From NCBI RefSeq assembly GCF_007096385.1, contig NZ_VJWL01000003.1:186001-250000 (forward strand): a stretch of DNA of 64,000 nucleotides, given 5' to 3'. Below, piece after piece: positions 1-7,970 of this stretch; position 1 is the first letter of the stretch, and every line of letters starts with the position of its first letter. Position numbers and translations under genes: made by a program. The stretch comes from Aliidiomarina halalkaliphila (GTDB taxonomy: Bacteria > Pseudomonadota > Gammaproteobacteria > Enterobacterales > Alteromonadaceae). The notes under the pieces are model-generated. The model ran no database searches. It had not been told where the DNA came from and worked only from the letters and a program-made list of their open reading frames with translations.

Positions 1-476
1 TAGGTTGTCGGCTTCCGGCGTACGTACAAGGTTTTGTGAACCTTGGCGACCACGTCACCGCTGGTGTTCTTCACATATACTTTCCATTCAGGCAGCACTT
101 TCTCGCCCCGATCAGCCGCGGCTTTAATTTCCGCAAGCTGGCTTTCGGTAATGGTAAATTCTGCATGCACTGTGCCCCGACCCGGGCTGACAAAATCAAT
201 GTGCGCGGATTTATCCCAGACAATGTAATCACGCCCTAAGCGTTGCATGAGCAGCAACATATACATGGGATCAACCATGCTATAGAGGGAGCCGCCAAAG
301 TGCGTGCCCACGTAATTTTTGTTGTACCAGTGCTGGCGCATTTCAACGCGCGCATGCATAAAATCATCACTGATCGACGTAATCCGAATACCCGCGCCAC
401 GATACGGCCGGTACCAATTGAGTAAAAAACGTAATCCGCGGGCACTGTTGACCCAACGACGAATATATTTCCGCAT
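1..476 (-). CDS. DUF4442 / YiiD-type hotdog thioesterase-like protein (3' end cut by window edge)
   Basis: The minus-strand reading frame opens with ATG at 476 and runs to base 1 with no stop, about 158 codons, so only the C-terminus is missing. The translation has the look of the DUF4442 hotdog family: a basic N-terminus, RITSISDDF, then a THFGGSLYSMVDP segment where the hotdog helix begins with conserved Gly-Gly-Ser, then WDKSAHIDFVSPGRG. These proteins resemble acyl-CoA thioesterases, but their substrate is generally not known. The gene stands alone, with about 200 bases of AT-rich spacer before the next gene on the other strand. The family call comes from motif recall; a specific reaction is not claimed. 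Confidence 0.75.
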   Translation of the reverse strand, partial: MRKYIRRWVNSARGLRFLLNWYRPYRGAGIRITSISDDFMHARVEMRQHWYNKNYVGTHFGGSLYSMVDPMYMLLLMQRLGRDYIVWDKSAHIDFVSPGRGTVHAEFTITESQLAEIKAAADRGEKVLPEWKVYVKNTSGDVVAKVHKTLYVRRKPTT

Positions 477-678
477 AACACCTTACAACTAATCGCTAAC
501 TGATTGGACCAGTATGCCGCAAACAAAGGGAAATTAATAATACTAGTTCCCCACACGGCGCGAATTGACCGGTTAAATTGCAACCAACAAAACTTGCAAA
601 AGCTGAGATTTGCGCCAAGCTTTTTCTAATCTGAATAATTATTGCATTGAAATTTATAAACTTTTGGGAGCCTAACAC

Positions 679-1125
679 GTGCTGTGGGTGCTATCGCTGC
701 ATATTATTTTCCTGACGATCTGGGTTGCCGGTGCTTACTACGTACCTGTTGTTTTGGCGGGCGCGGGGCGTCATGAAAATAAATTTACCGATCCCCCGGC
801 GGGCATCGATTCTATGGCCCGCTTTGTGTATACCCATATCGCGACCCCGGCAGCGCTGATCAGCATCACCGCGGGGAGTGTGGTGTTTTGGCTCAATCAA
901 AGTGCGGAATTCTGGTTAATCGCTAAGCTCACGTTGGTGACTATGATGGCTGCATGCCAAGCCAGTATGGGATTGTTGATTATTCGGGTGGAGCGCAAAG
1001 AATACGCCAAAGTTCGTGTGCTCAGCTACAGCCTGATTGTGTTACTAAGCCTGCTCATTGCTGCGATTCTCTGGATCGTATTGGCAAAACCCGCCATACC
1101 GGAGAGCTTGCCATGGACATTGTAA
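679..1125 (+). CDS. CopD/HemJ-like four-helix membrane protein
   Basis: This is a 148-residue integral membrane protein with about four hydrophobic helices. It starts with GTG at 679; a GGGAG ribosome-binding site lies just upstream and no better ATG exists. The N-terminal pattern LHIIFLTIWVAG with His8, and the WLIAKL segment with Lys83, resemble the CopD superfamily and its HemJ branch (protoporphyrinogen oxidase). The Leu-Pro-Arg motif of true HemJ is not kept (it reads VPVV), so HemJ activity should not be assumed. It lies just before a terminal-oxidase cluster, which suggests a role in copper or haem supply, but that is inference. It converges on the DUF2231 gene, whose stop is 9 bases away. 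Confidence 0.6.
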   Translation: MLWVLSLHIIFLTIWVAGAYYVPVVLAGAGRHENKFTDPPAGIDSMARFVYTHIATPAALISITAGSVVFWLNQSAEFWLIAKLTLVTMMAACQASMGLLIIRVERKEYAKVRVLSYSLIVLLSLLIAAILWIVLAKPAIPESLPWTL

Positions 1126-1133
1126 TCGATGCC

Positions 1134-1613
1134 CTAAGGGCGAACATCCCGCTGGGTGGCTTCTTTGACGTCGACACCGACCCCATATTCATACACCAGC
1201 TGCGCCCCCAGAAATCCGGTGATTTTTATCAGGCCGAGGGTAAGAAAGCTCATGTAAATTCCCCACGGCCAAATATTCACCGCCGCATCTTCCCAACGCA
1301 GCATCAAGTTAAAGGCCGCCAAACTCAGCATCATGACCGCCAAAATACCGTGAGCCCATGCCGTAACCAACTTGCGGATCCTGCGCACGGTAAACAAATC
1401 AATGGAGCCGGCGATACCGGAAAGCACACCGAAGCCCACACCTACACATGCCAACCAATAACTGGCACGGGCCCAGAAAGCGTCACCGGTTACCACAAAA
1501 GCGACATCCGAAGCGACCAGCATCACCAAAGCGGCAATGGGAAAGTGAATCAACGCGGGATGCAAGGGGTGACCCAAAACCGAGGCGCGACTTTCAATTT
1601 TAGCGGTGGGCAT
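1134..1613 (-). CDS. DUF2231 family membrane protein
   Basis: The protein has 159 residues and four predicted membrane helices. Near the N-terminus, GHPLHPALIHFP is the His-Pro-rich signature of DUF2231; its paired histidines sit at the mouth of helix 1 and could bind a metal or haem. The start is placed at the ATG at 1613 because AAGGAG lies seven bases upstream; an in-frame start 30 bases earlier lacks this. The gene is divergent from coxB with only 70 bases between, so the two promoters share that gap. Such proteins are often found next to oxidases and other redox proteins. The function is unknown. Confidence 0.75.
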   Translation of the reverse strand: MPTAKIESRASVLGHPLHPALIHFPIAALVMLVASDVAFVVTGDAFWARASYWLACVGVGFGVLSGIAGSIDLFTVRRIRKLVTAWAHGILAVMMLSLAAFNLMLRWEDAAVNIWPWGIYMSFLTLGLIKITGFLGAQLVYEYGVGVDVKEATQRDVRP

Positions 1614-1683
1614 GCGTTCTCCTTGATAACAGGTGTCGCTCAATTGGTACGCTGCAATCCATCATTATTGCAAGGGGAGGCCA

Positions 1684-2415
1684 ATGCGACTGTATGACTC
1701 TAGCCTAGCAAAAATTTTGTGTGCCGCCAGTATCTTACTGCTTACTGGTTGTTCGGGGCCGTTTTCGACCTTGGATCCGGCAGGCCCGTCTGCACACATG
1801 GTGAAGCTCCTGTGGTGGGGTATGTTTTGGTTTAGTCTCGTGGTTTCAGTGGTGCTGTTTGTCTGGTGGTGGCATGCGATGCACCGGGATGGTGGCGATG
1901 TAGAGCAAGACAAGGCCCAAAAGGCGCTGAATAAGTGGGTTTGGTACGGTGGCATTGGTTTACCCACATTCGCCATTACTTTGCTGCTGATTTTCGGAAT
2001 TCCCTATGGCCATCGAATGCTACCTCACGCGGACCCGAATGCGGTACGCATTGAGGTGACTGCTCATCAATGGTTTTGGCGGGTAACGTATCCAGACACC
2101 GGCATCGAATTAATTGACGACATTGTGATTCCAGTCGACACCCCGATTGATTTTCATCTAAGCAGTGAAGATGTGATTCACTCGTTTTGGGTGCCCAGAC
2201 TCGGGGGGAAACTCGATGCCATTCCCGGACGCACCACTGTGCTGCGCCTACAGGCCGATGAAATTGATACCTACCGTGGTCAGTGTGCGGAGTATTGCGG
2301 CTCGGCTCACGCCTTTATGCAGTTTGAGTTGCGGGCGGTGAGCCAAGACGACTTTGAGCAATGGCTTTCAGACAACGCTGTGCCAGCATCCACAACGGAG
2401 GTGAGCGATGACTAA
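1684..2415 (+). CDS. coxB: Cytochrome c oxidase subunit II (CuA subunit, lipoprotein)
   Basis: This subunit accepts electrons from cytochrome c at the dinuclear CuA centre and passes them to subunit I. The 243-residue product has a lipoprotein signal with cleavage before Cys23 (LLTGC), two membrane helices at about 41-63 and 85-107, and a periplasmic cupredoxin domain. All CuA ligands are visible: His166, Cys201, Glu203, Cys205, His209 and Met212. The aromatic QWFW patch at 129-132 is where electrons normally enter. No cytochrome c domain is fused to the C-terminus, so this is not caa3 type. The start at 1684 follows an AAGGGGAGG site. Its stop overlaps the next gene by 8 bases, indicating coupling. 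Confidence 0.95.
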   Translation: MRLYDSSLAKILCAASILLLTGCSGPFSTLDPAGPSAHMVKLLWWGMFWFSLVVSVVLFVWWWHAMHRDGGDVEQDKAQKALNKWVWYGGIGLPTFAITLLLIFGIPYGHRMLPHADPNAVRIEVTAHQWFWRVTYPDTGIELIDDIVIPVDTPIDFHLSSEDVIHSFWVPRLGGKLDAIPGRTTVLRLQADEIDTYRGQCAEYCGSAHAFMQFELRAVSQDDFEQWLSDNAVPASTTEVSDD

Positions 2416-4903
2416 CGCCGAATTTCAGCGTCGGATGGCGCAGGTGTGGGATAACTTGCCCGGCTGGGGGCAGCTTGCGGCGGTAAATCATACGTCGATT
2501 GGTCGTCGCTTTATGGTGACTGGTGCGATTTTCTTCCTCATCGGCGGCGTCATGGCGATGCTGATGCGCACCCAGTTGGCGCTACCGAATCAAGATATCG
2601 TGCCTGCGGATGTGTACAGTCAGCTGTTCACCATGCACGGCACCATTATGATGTTTTTATTTGCCATTCCGATCCTCGAAGGGCTGGCAATCTATATGAT
2701 TCCCAAGCTCATTGGCGCCCGCGATTTAGTATTTCCACGCATTAGTTCGCTTGGTTATTACTGCTATCTGTTTGGTGGCATCATCATTATGTCGAGCTTG
2801 TTCTTCGGCATCGCCCCCGATTCCGGTTGGTTTATGTATACGCCGCTCAGTAGCGCTGAGTTTTCCCCTGGCCCAGGCTCAGATTTTTGGCTGCTCGGTA
2901 TTACCTTTGTGGAGATTTCCGCAATGGCTGCAGGTGTGGAACTCACAGTGTCTATCCTGCGCAGCCGGGCTCCGGGCATGACCTTAAGCAAAATGCCGAT
3001 CTTCTGTTGGTACATTTTGGCCATGGCCTTAATGATTGTCTTTGGGTTCCCACCGCTGATCTTAGCCTCCATTTTGTTGGAACTTGAACGAGCAGCGGGA
3101 ATGCCGTTTTTTGAAGTGGCCAGCGGCGGCGATCCGATTTTGTGGCAGCATTTGTTTTGGTTATTTGGGCACCCTGAGGTGTATATCATTTTCTTGCCGG
3201 CGGCAGCGGTGATATCGACCATTATTCCGGTGTTCTCCAAGCGCCCAATTATTGGTTACAAGTGGATTGTGCTGTCGATTATTCTCACGGCCTTCATCAG
3301 TTTTGGGATCTGGGTCCACCACATGTTTACCATCGGGATCCCGCCGCTAGCTCAGGCGTTTTTCTCCATCGCCAGTATGTTGGTGGCGATTCCCACGGCG
3401 ATTCAAATCTTCGCTTGGTTAGCGACCTTGTGGATGGGCCGACCGAGCTTTAATTTGCCCATGTTATGGGTGTTCGGATTTTTGATTGTCTTTGTATGCG
3501 GAGGCCTCACCGGCGTGATGCTCGCGTTGGTGCCCTTTAATTGGCAAGTACACGATACCCACTTTGTGGTGGCGCACCTGCACTATGTGCTTATCGGCGG
3601 TATGGTGTATCCGTTGATCGCGGGAATTTACTATTGGCTCCCGCACTTTTCCGGCCGTATGCCGTCGCTACGACTCGGACGCTGGGGTTTCTGGCTCACC
3701 TTTATTGGCATGAATGCCACCTTCTTTATGATGCATCTTACTGGCTTGCTCGGTATGCCGCGGCGGGTATTTACCTACGAAGCGGGCCTTGGCTGGGATG
3801 GCCTAAATCTGCTGTCGTCGGTGGGTGGCTTTATCATGACCTTGGGTATCGGGCTGGTGCTCTTGGATATTATTTTGCACTTTAAGTTTGGTAAAAAAGC
3901 CGAGAAGAACCCGTGGCAGGCAGATACTTTGGAATGGGCCACAGGCACACCCCCGGTATCCTATAACTTTGCCAGCATTCCCAATATCGAAAGTCGCCAT
4001 CCGCTTTGGGATAACCCAAGTTTGCTCGAATCGATGAGTAAGAACGAACATGGCCTGGCAGAAATACGCCATGGTCGCCGCGAGCTCTTGGGCACTGAGG
4101 TGATGAGCGGGAAGCTCACATCTATTTTCCATATCCCGACTCATTCCTGGTGGCCCCTGTTCAGTGCCTTAGGTTTGGCGCTGGTGTGCGTGAGTTTGCT
4201 GGTACGGGTGTATCCACTGGCGATCGTAGGTTGCGTACTCGCCGCTATTTTCTTGCTGCGTTGGAGCTGGGAGAACGGTGCTCACCCATCTATGGCACCG
4301 CCGACGAAATACGACGATCCGAAGATTCCGCTACATTCGCGCACTCATGATGGTCCGGGACTCTGGGGTATGGTGATTACCTTGCTTGCCGACGGTGCGC
4401 TGTATCTGTCGCTGTTATTTGGCTGGTTGTATTTATGGTTGGTGGCTCCGGAGTGGAGCATGCCTTCAGTGTCGCCGTTATCGATTCCGTTATTGTTCAC
4501 GGCGGGATTGCTGTTAACCATCTTGGTGGTGTTCTACCACATGCAGATTCGTTACCTAAAAGCGGGTAATGATCGGGGCCTTGAGCGCAATCTGGGGCTA
4601 CTTGGCTTGATGGGCGTGGTGCATACTGCGGTGCTGATTACACTCACGACCATGGCGCCTCTGGAATTGCAGAGCAGTGCGCACGATGCCGTAATCTTTG
4701 TGATGCTCATTTACTTGATATTCCATAGTGGCTTGGGCTCGGTGCTTACCCTAATGCAGGCTTTGCGGGTTCGGTTAGGCTATGTGGGTAAGACATATCC
4801 CTATGAACCTATTGTGCTGCGCCCATGGTGGACGTACACCCTCGGCATCTTCTGGTGCAGCGTGGCTACCTTTGTGGCATTGCCAATGCTCTGGGGTAGC
4901 TAA
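2408..4903 (+). CDS. Cytochrome c oxidase subunit I fused to subunit III
   Basis: An 831-residue fusion of the catalytic subunit I (about residues 1-540) and a subunit III-like domain (about the last 240 residues, beginning near HDGPGLWGM). The oxygen-reducing core is complete: His77 and His392 for the low-spin haem, His390 for the high-spin haem, CuB ligands His255, His304 and His305, and Tyr259 in HPEVY for the His-Tyr cross-link. D-pathway residues Asp106 and Glu257 are present. The K-pathway lysine normally found in the PTGIK motif is Gln333 here (IPTAIQIF), and the Asn-Asn pair after the D-pathway aspartate is Ser113-Ser114. Start ATG follows GGAGGTG inside the end of coxB. Haem type cannot be told from the sequence, and no haem A synthase gene is in the window. 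Confidence 0.93.
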   Translation: MTNAEFQRRMAQVWDNLPGWGQLAAVNHTSIGRRFMVTGAIFFLIGGVMAMLMRTQLALPNQDIVPADVYSQLFTMHGTIMMFLFAIPILEGLAIYMIPKLIGARDLVFPRISSLGYYCYLFGGIIIMSSLFFGIAPDSGWFMYTPLSSAEFSPGPGSDFWLLGITFVEISAMAAGVELTVSILRSRAPGMTLSKMPIFCWYILAMALMIVFGFPPLILASILLELERAAGMPFFEVASGGDPILWQHLFWLFGHPEVYIIFLPAAAVISTIIPVFSKRPIIGYKWIVLSIILTAFISFGIWVHHMFTIGIPPLAQAFFSIASMLVAIPTAIQIFAWLATLWMGRPSFNLPMLWVFGFLIVFVCGGLTGVMLALVPFNWQVHDTHFVVAHLHYVLIGGMVYPLIAGIYYWLPHFSGRMPSLRLGRWGFWLTFIGMNATFFMMHLTGLLGMPRRVFTYEAGLGWDGLNLLSSVGGFIMTLGIGLVLLDIILHFKFGKKAEKNPWQADTLEWATGTPPVSYNFASIPNIESRHPLWDNPSLLESMSKNEHGLAEIRHGRRELLGTEVMSGKLTSIFHIPTHSWWPLFSALGLALVCVSLLVRVYPLAIVGCVLAAIFLLRWSWENGAHPSMAPPTKYDDPKIPLHSRTHDGPGLWGMVITLLADGALYLSLLFGWLYLWLVAPEWSMPSVSPLSIPLLFTAGLLLTILVVFYHMQIRYLKAGNDRGLERNLGLLGLMGVVHTAVLITLTTMAPLELQSSAHDAVIFVMLIYLIFHSGLGSVLTLMQALRVRLGYVGKTYPYEPIVLRPWWTYTLGIFWCSVATFVALPMLWGS

Positions 4904-4904
4904 G

Positions 4905-5711
4905 ATGCGTGGAATGTTTGCGGTTGTGGTCATCGCCCTTGCGCTGTTCCCCGGGATGGCTAGGGCTCATAACCCGCTCACGAGCACGGGGCAAGAGCAG
5001 TGGGCGGCTTGGTTGGCGGCAGTCATGCTTGGGGTGTTTTGGGTGTTGTATTTACTGGGTGCGCGTCGTACCTCAGTGAAACCGTGGATGTTTTGGTTGT
5101 TTCAAGGGACGGCGGTACTCACCTTTATTACCTTACTTGGCCCATTGGATGATTGGGCGGAAACAAGTTCTGCCGCTCACATGACCCAGCACATGTTAAT
5201 GATGGTGGTGATTGCGCCTTTGTTTGCGCTTACTAAACCGCTGCCGCAGTTATATGTGGTTGGCGGACGTTGGCTAAAGCACGCCTGGCAGTGGGCGTTC
5301 AAAATTACGCGCTACCCTATGTTTTGTGCCTATTTGCATGGCTTTATGATTTGGTTTTGGCACATTCCTACGTTCTATATGCTGGCGATTGAAAATCCGT
5401 GGGTGCATGTGTTTGAACATGCCTGTTTCTTGATTACGGCTGTGTGGTTTTGGTGGGCGTGTTTGTATGCGTCTAAAGAGAAGTCCGCCTTTGCGCTGTT
5501 GGCGTTGCTATTTACCTTGATGCACACCGGATTCTTGGGGGCGTTATTGACCTTCGGAAACGAGCCATTTTATGGCGAGTCGCGAGATCTTGGTGATCAA
5601 CAGTTGGCGGGTCTGATCATGTGGGTGCTCGGCGGTATTCCTTATATCCTCGCTTCCATTTGGACTGGCATGCGCTGGTACCGTCACCTCATGCGCACCA
5701 TTTGGGCTTAG
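4905..5711 (+). CDS. ctaG: CtaG family oxidase assembly protein (caa3_CtaG type)
   Basis: A 268-residue polytopic membrane protein with a cleavable-looking N-terminal segment ending MARAHNP, then about seven helices. It belongs to the Bacillus-type CtaG family, needed for making active cytochrome oxidase, probably through copper delivery; it is unrelated to Cox11. Typical signatures are the SAAHMTQHMLMM motif, rich in His and Met, the WFWHIPTFY stretch, and LMHTGFLGALLTF. The start at 4905 begins one base after the coxA stop; a second Met three codons later is possible. No Cox11, Sco or CtaB gene is nearby. The 3' end overlaps the convergent cyclase gene by 4 bases. Confidence 0.85.
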   Translation: MRGMFAVVVIALALFPGMARAHNPLTSTGQEQWAAWLAAVMLGVFWVLYLLGARRTSVKPWMFWLFQGTAVLTFITLLGPLDDWAETSSAAHMTQHMLMMVVIAPLFALTKPLPQLYVVGGRWLKHAWQWAFKITRYPMFCAYLHGFMIWFWHIPTFYMLAIENPWVHVFEHACFLITAVWFWWACLYASKEKSAFALLALLFTLMHTGFLGALLTFGNEPFYGESRDLGDQQLAGLIMWVLGGIPYILASIWTGMRWYRHLMRTIWA

Positions 5712-7774
5712 CGCTTGGCTGGGGGGCCGGCGATCGGTAAGGTGTCGGCGGCTGCGCTGCTTAACAGATCGCGATAGCCCTGCTTATCTTGTACGTGCTC
5801 CTTGATATACAGCGACTTCAATCCGGTAATCTGATTTCGACCCCGAGACTTACTGATATATAGCAACAAATCAGCAATGCGAATCATATCTTCAAACGGC
5901 GGTGGGAAGCGTTCCATGCCCGGTGTATCTGTATGCAAATAACCGCCGCTGAGTGTTACGCGAACCCGTTGATCATCGCATACGATAGGCTCCAAACTCA
6001 CACTATCTAACACGCGTCGCGCCAATGCGGGAAGACCATCGATGTTACTCGTCGGTAGGAACAGTAAGAACTCTTCACCACCCCAACGCACCACCATATC
6101 TTCATGGCGTACGAGCCGACGCAGACGTTCACCGACTTCCATTAACACTTGGTCTCCGGCTTCGTGGCCATGCGTGTCGTTAATATGTTTGAAGTGATCG
6201 ATATCTAATAAGAAAATCGCATAGTGCTGGTTTGTATTCGACATGGCGCTCAGGCGCGCATTCATCGCACGACGGTTCCATAAACCAGTTAACGGATCTT
6301 GTTTGCTTTGCCGAGCCAGATCGCGATTGGCCTGATTCAATAGGCCATTTAAGCGGCGAACTTTTAAGAATCCCAAACTAATTAACACAATCAAACATAC
6401 CAACAGGAACGCAACCAGCAACATAAAGCGTTGGGTACGCTCGCGGGTAGCAATATCCTGCTGTTGCAAAGCGCTTTCTTGCTCAAGTAAGCGAATTTGT
6501 AAGGACTTTTCTTGGGCTTCGTATTGAATTTGCAGCTCAGAAAATACCCGATCTCGCTCTAATTGAAAATGTCGTTCGCGCAGCTGTGATTGTTCTTTGA
6601 GGGCAGCTGCTTGTTCTTGGTAGCGTCCCGCCAATTCGTATGCATCGGCAAGATGGGTTAATAAATTGGCAATTTGATGAGGCGTAGCAAAGGAGCGGAA
6701 AGTGGCTTCGGACTCTTGCATCGCCGCGAGGCCTTCATCGTGGTCGCCTTGCAACACTTGAATATAGCCAAGGTTAAATTCCATGACCGAACGTTCGTTG
6801 ACGTTATTTACCGATTCCGCCACAGCAATACCCAAGCGCAGGTAATGGGCTGATTCGTCGTATCGACCTAGGTGTAAGAGGGCGGCTCCTGCATTGTTGT
6901 AGCCAAGCATGTGGATTCGCGGGATACCTTCGTCGGCCGCTGCTTCGGCTGCACGTAAAAACAGTTCGACGGTTTCTTCAGAGGGCCCATGTAAATTTTG
7001 TTCAGCATAACCACGAATGAGTAGTAACTCGGGTAATCGATGGGCGAGGTCGTGTGTATGTGCATCCTCAATCGTGTTGTCGAGCAACATTATTGCGGCG
7101 GAGTAATTGCCTAGTGACAGTTGAATGCGCGCAATTTGAATATTTAAATTTTGGCGGCGGCGCTGGGTGTGAATCATGTCCACTTCAGTGAGGTGTACAT
7201 GGGCTGCAAGTAAATGCTCCAACGCCTCCTGAAAGCGCTCTTCAAACTGCAGTGCGCGGGCAATGGTATGATGCGCATGATAAAGCACGCGGGGGCTGTT
7301 AACCTGCGGCAATAGCTCTTCAATGCGAGCTGCTAGCGGCAGCGCTCTAATGGTTTGTTCACGTTGTATGTGTACTTCTGCGTTTACGGTAAGTAAATCA
7401 ACGATAGCATTGGCATTATCACGTGCTTCCGCCAAGATGGTTGCTTGCTCAAGTATGTTTTTATACGACTCGTCGGTGGGGTCACTCATTGCAAGATCAA
7501 GCACGTGATGAACGACCAGGCGGGCGTAGGTTTCGATCGCTCGGTTCGGGTCTATCTCCTGTATGGCATCCTTTAGCCACTCAGAATCCAGTGGCTTGGC
7601 ATTGTGCCAGTCTACGCGGTCGAGTCGTTGCTCGATTTCTGGGATTTGTTCGGCGTATGCTCGAGGGGATGCTATGAGGCCTGACACGAAGCAGGCAAAA
7701 ACCATCCACAGGAGGCAAGAGCTCATGGAATGATTAGATTTTAATGGTTGCGCTTCTTGTGTGGCACTTCTCAT
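5708..7774 (-). CDS. Diguanylate cyclase with periplasmic TPR sensor region and GGDEF domain
   Basis: A 688-residue inner-membrane enzyme predicted to make cyclic-di-GMP. Order of parts: signal sequence ending near AYAEQ (about residues 1-42), a long periplasmic region of tetratricopeptide-like helical repeats (about 60-400), a coiled-coil stretch rich in Glu and Gln before the membrane, one membrane helix (LLVAFLLVCLIVLISLGFL), and a GGDEF domain starting at DPLTGLWNRR. The active-site loop is GGEEF at 565-569, competent for catalysis. An RHED inhibitory site lies five residues before it, so product inhibition is expected. The start follows AGGGG and a perfect TATAAT box lies about 60 bases upstream. 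The ligand sensed is unknown. Confidence 0.9.
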   Translation of the reverse strand: MRSATQEAQPLKSNHSMSSCLLWMVFACFVSGLIASPRAYAEQIPEIEQRLDRVDWHNAKPLDSEWLKDAIQEIDPNRAIETYARLVVHHVLDLAMSDPTDESYKNILEQATILAEARDNANAIVDLLTVNAEVHIQREQTIRALPLAARIEELLPQVNSPRVLYHAHHTIARALQFEERFQEALEHLLAAHVHLTEVDMIHTQRRRQNLNIQIARIQLSLGNYSAAIMLLDNTIEDAHTHDLAHRLPELLLIRGYAEQNLHGPSEETVELFLRAAEAAADEGIPRIHMLGYNNAGAALLHLGRYDESAHYLRLGIAVAESVNNVNERSVMEFNLGYIQVLQGDHDEGLAAMQESEATFRSFATPHQIANLLTHLADAYELAGRYQEQAAALKEQSQLRERHFQLERDRVFSELQIQYEAQEKSLQIRLLEQESALQQQDIATRERTQRFMLLVAFLLVCLIVLISLGFLKVRRLNGLLNQANRDLARQSKQDPLTGLWNRRAMNARLSAMSNTNQHYAIFLLDIDHFKHINDTHGHEAGDQVLMEVGERLRRLVRHEDMVVRWGGEEFLLFLPTSNIDGLPALARRVLDSVSLEPIVCDDQRVRVTLSGGYLHTDTPGMERFPPPFEDMIRIADLLLYISKSRGRNQITGLKSLYIKEHVQDKQGYRDLLSSAAADTLPIAGPPAKR

Positions 7775-7788
7775 ATACTACCCCTGTA

Positions 7789-7851
7789 TTACCGTTGCCA
7801 ACGGTAACGCTGTATCCGTACAAGCGTTATTATAATCTGTTTGGAAAACAG
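7789..7851 (-). promoter_or_regulatory. Promoter of the TPR-GGDEF gene with two inverted repeats
   Basis: On the minus strand a perfect TATAAT -10 box spans 7834 to 7829; no convincing -35 box is visible. Just upstream of it CTGTTT-N3-AAACAG (7837-7851) forms a 6-base-arm palindrome filling the spacer region. Downstream, in the expected leader, TTACCGTT-N3-AACGGTAA (7789-7807) is a perfect 8-base-arm inverted repeat ending about 15 bases before the start codon. Either repeat could be an operator; the second could also fold as an RNA hairpin near the ribosome-binding site. Confidence 0.5.
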
Positions 7852-7922
7852 GTTATTTATCCGAGTATGAATGGAGTTATCGGCCAATTCAACTGATGAT
7901 TGAGCCTGCTACCGAGAATAAA

Positions 7923-7949
7923 AAATAGCCCACATCATGTGGGCTATTT
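7923..7949 (-). terminator. Intrinsic terminator of the S10 peptidase gene
   Basis: The stem AAATAGCCCAC pairs with GTGGGCTATTT around a five-base ATCAT loop. Read on the minus strand the hairpin is followed at once by a run of T, and it lies about 20 bases past the stop codon of the carboxypeptidase-like gene. Confidence 0.85.
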
Positions 7950-7970
7950 CTCAAGTAGAGCCGTGAGCAA

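Noticed and set aside
954-1697. A 247-codon plus-strand open frame over the DUF2231 gene
   Set aside because: It is antisense to a clear membrane protein gene, has no domain pattern, and overlaps the ends of two real genes.
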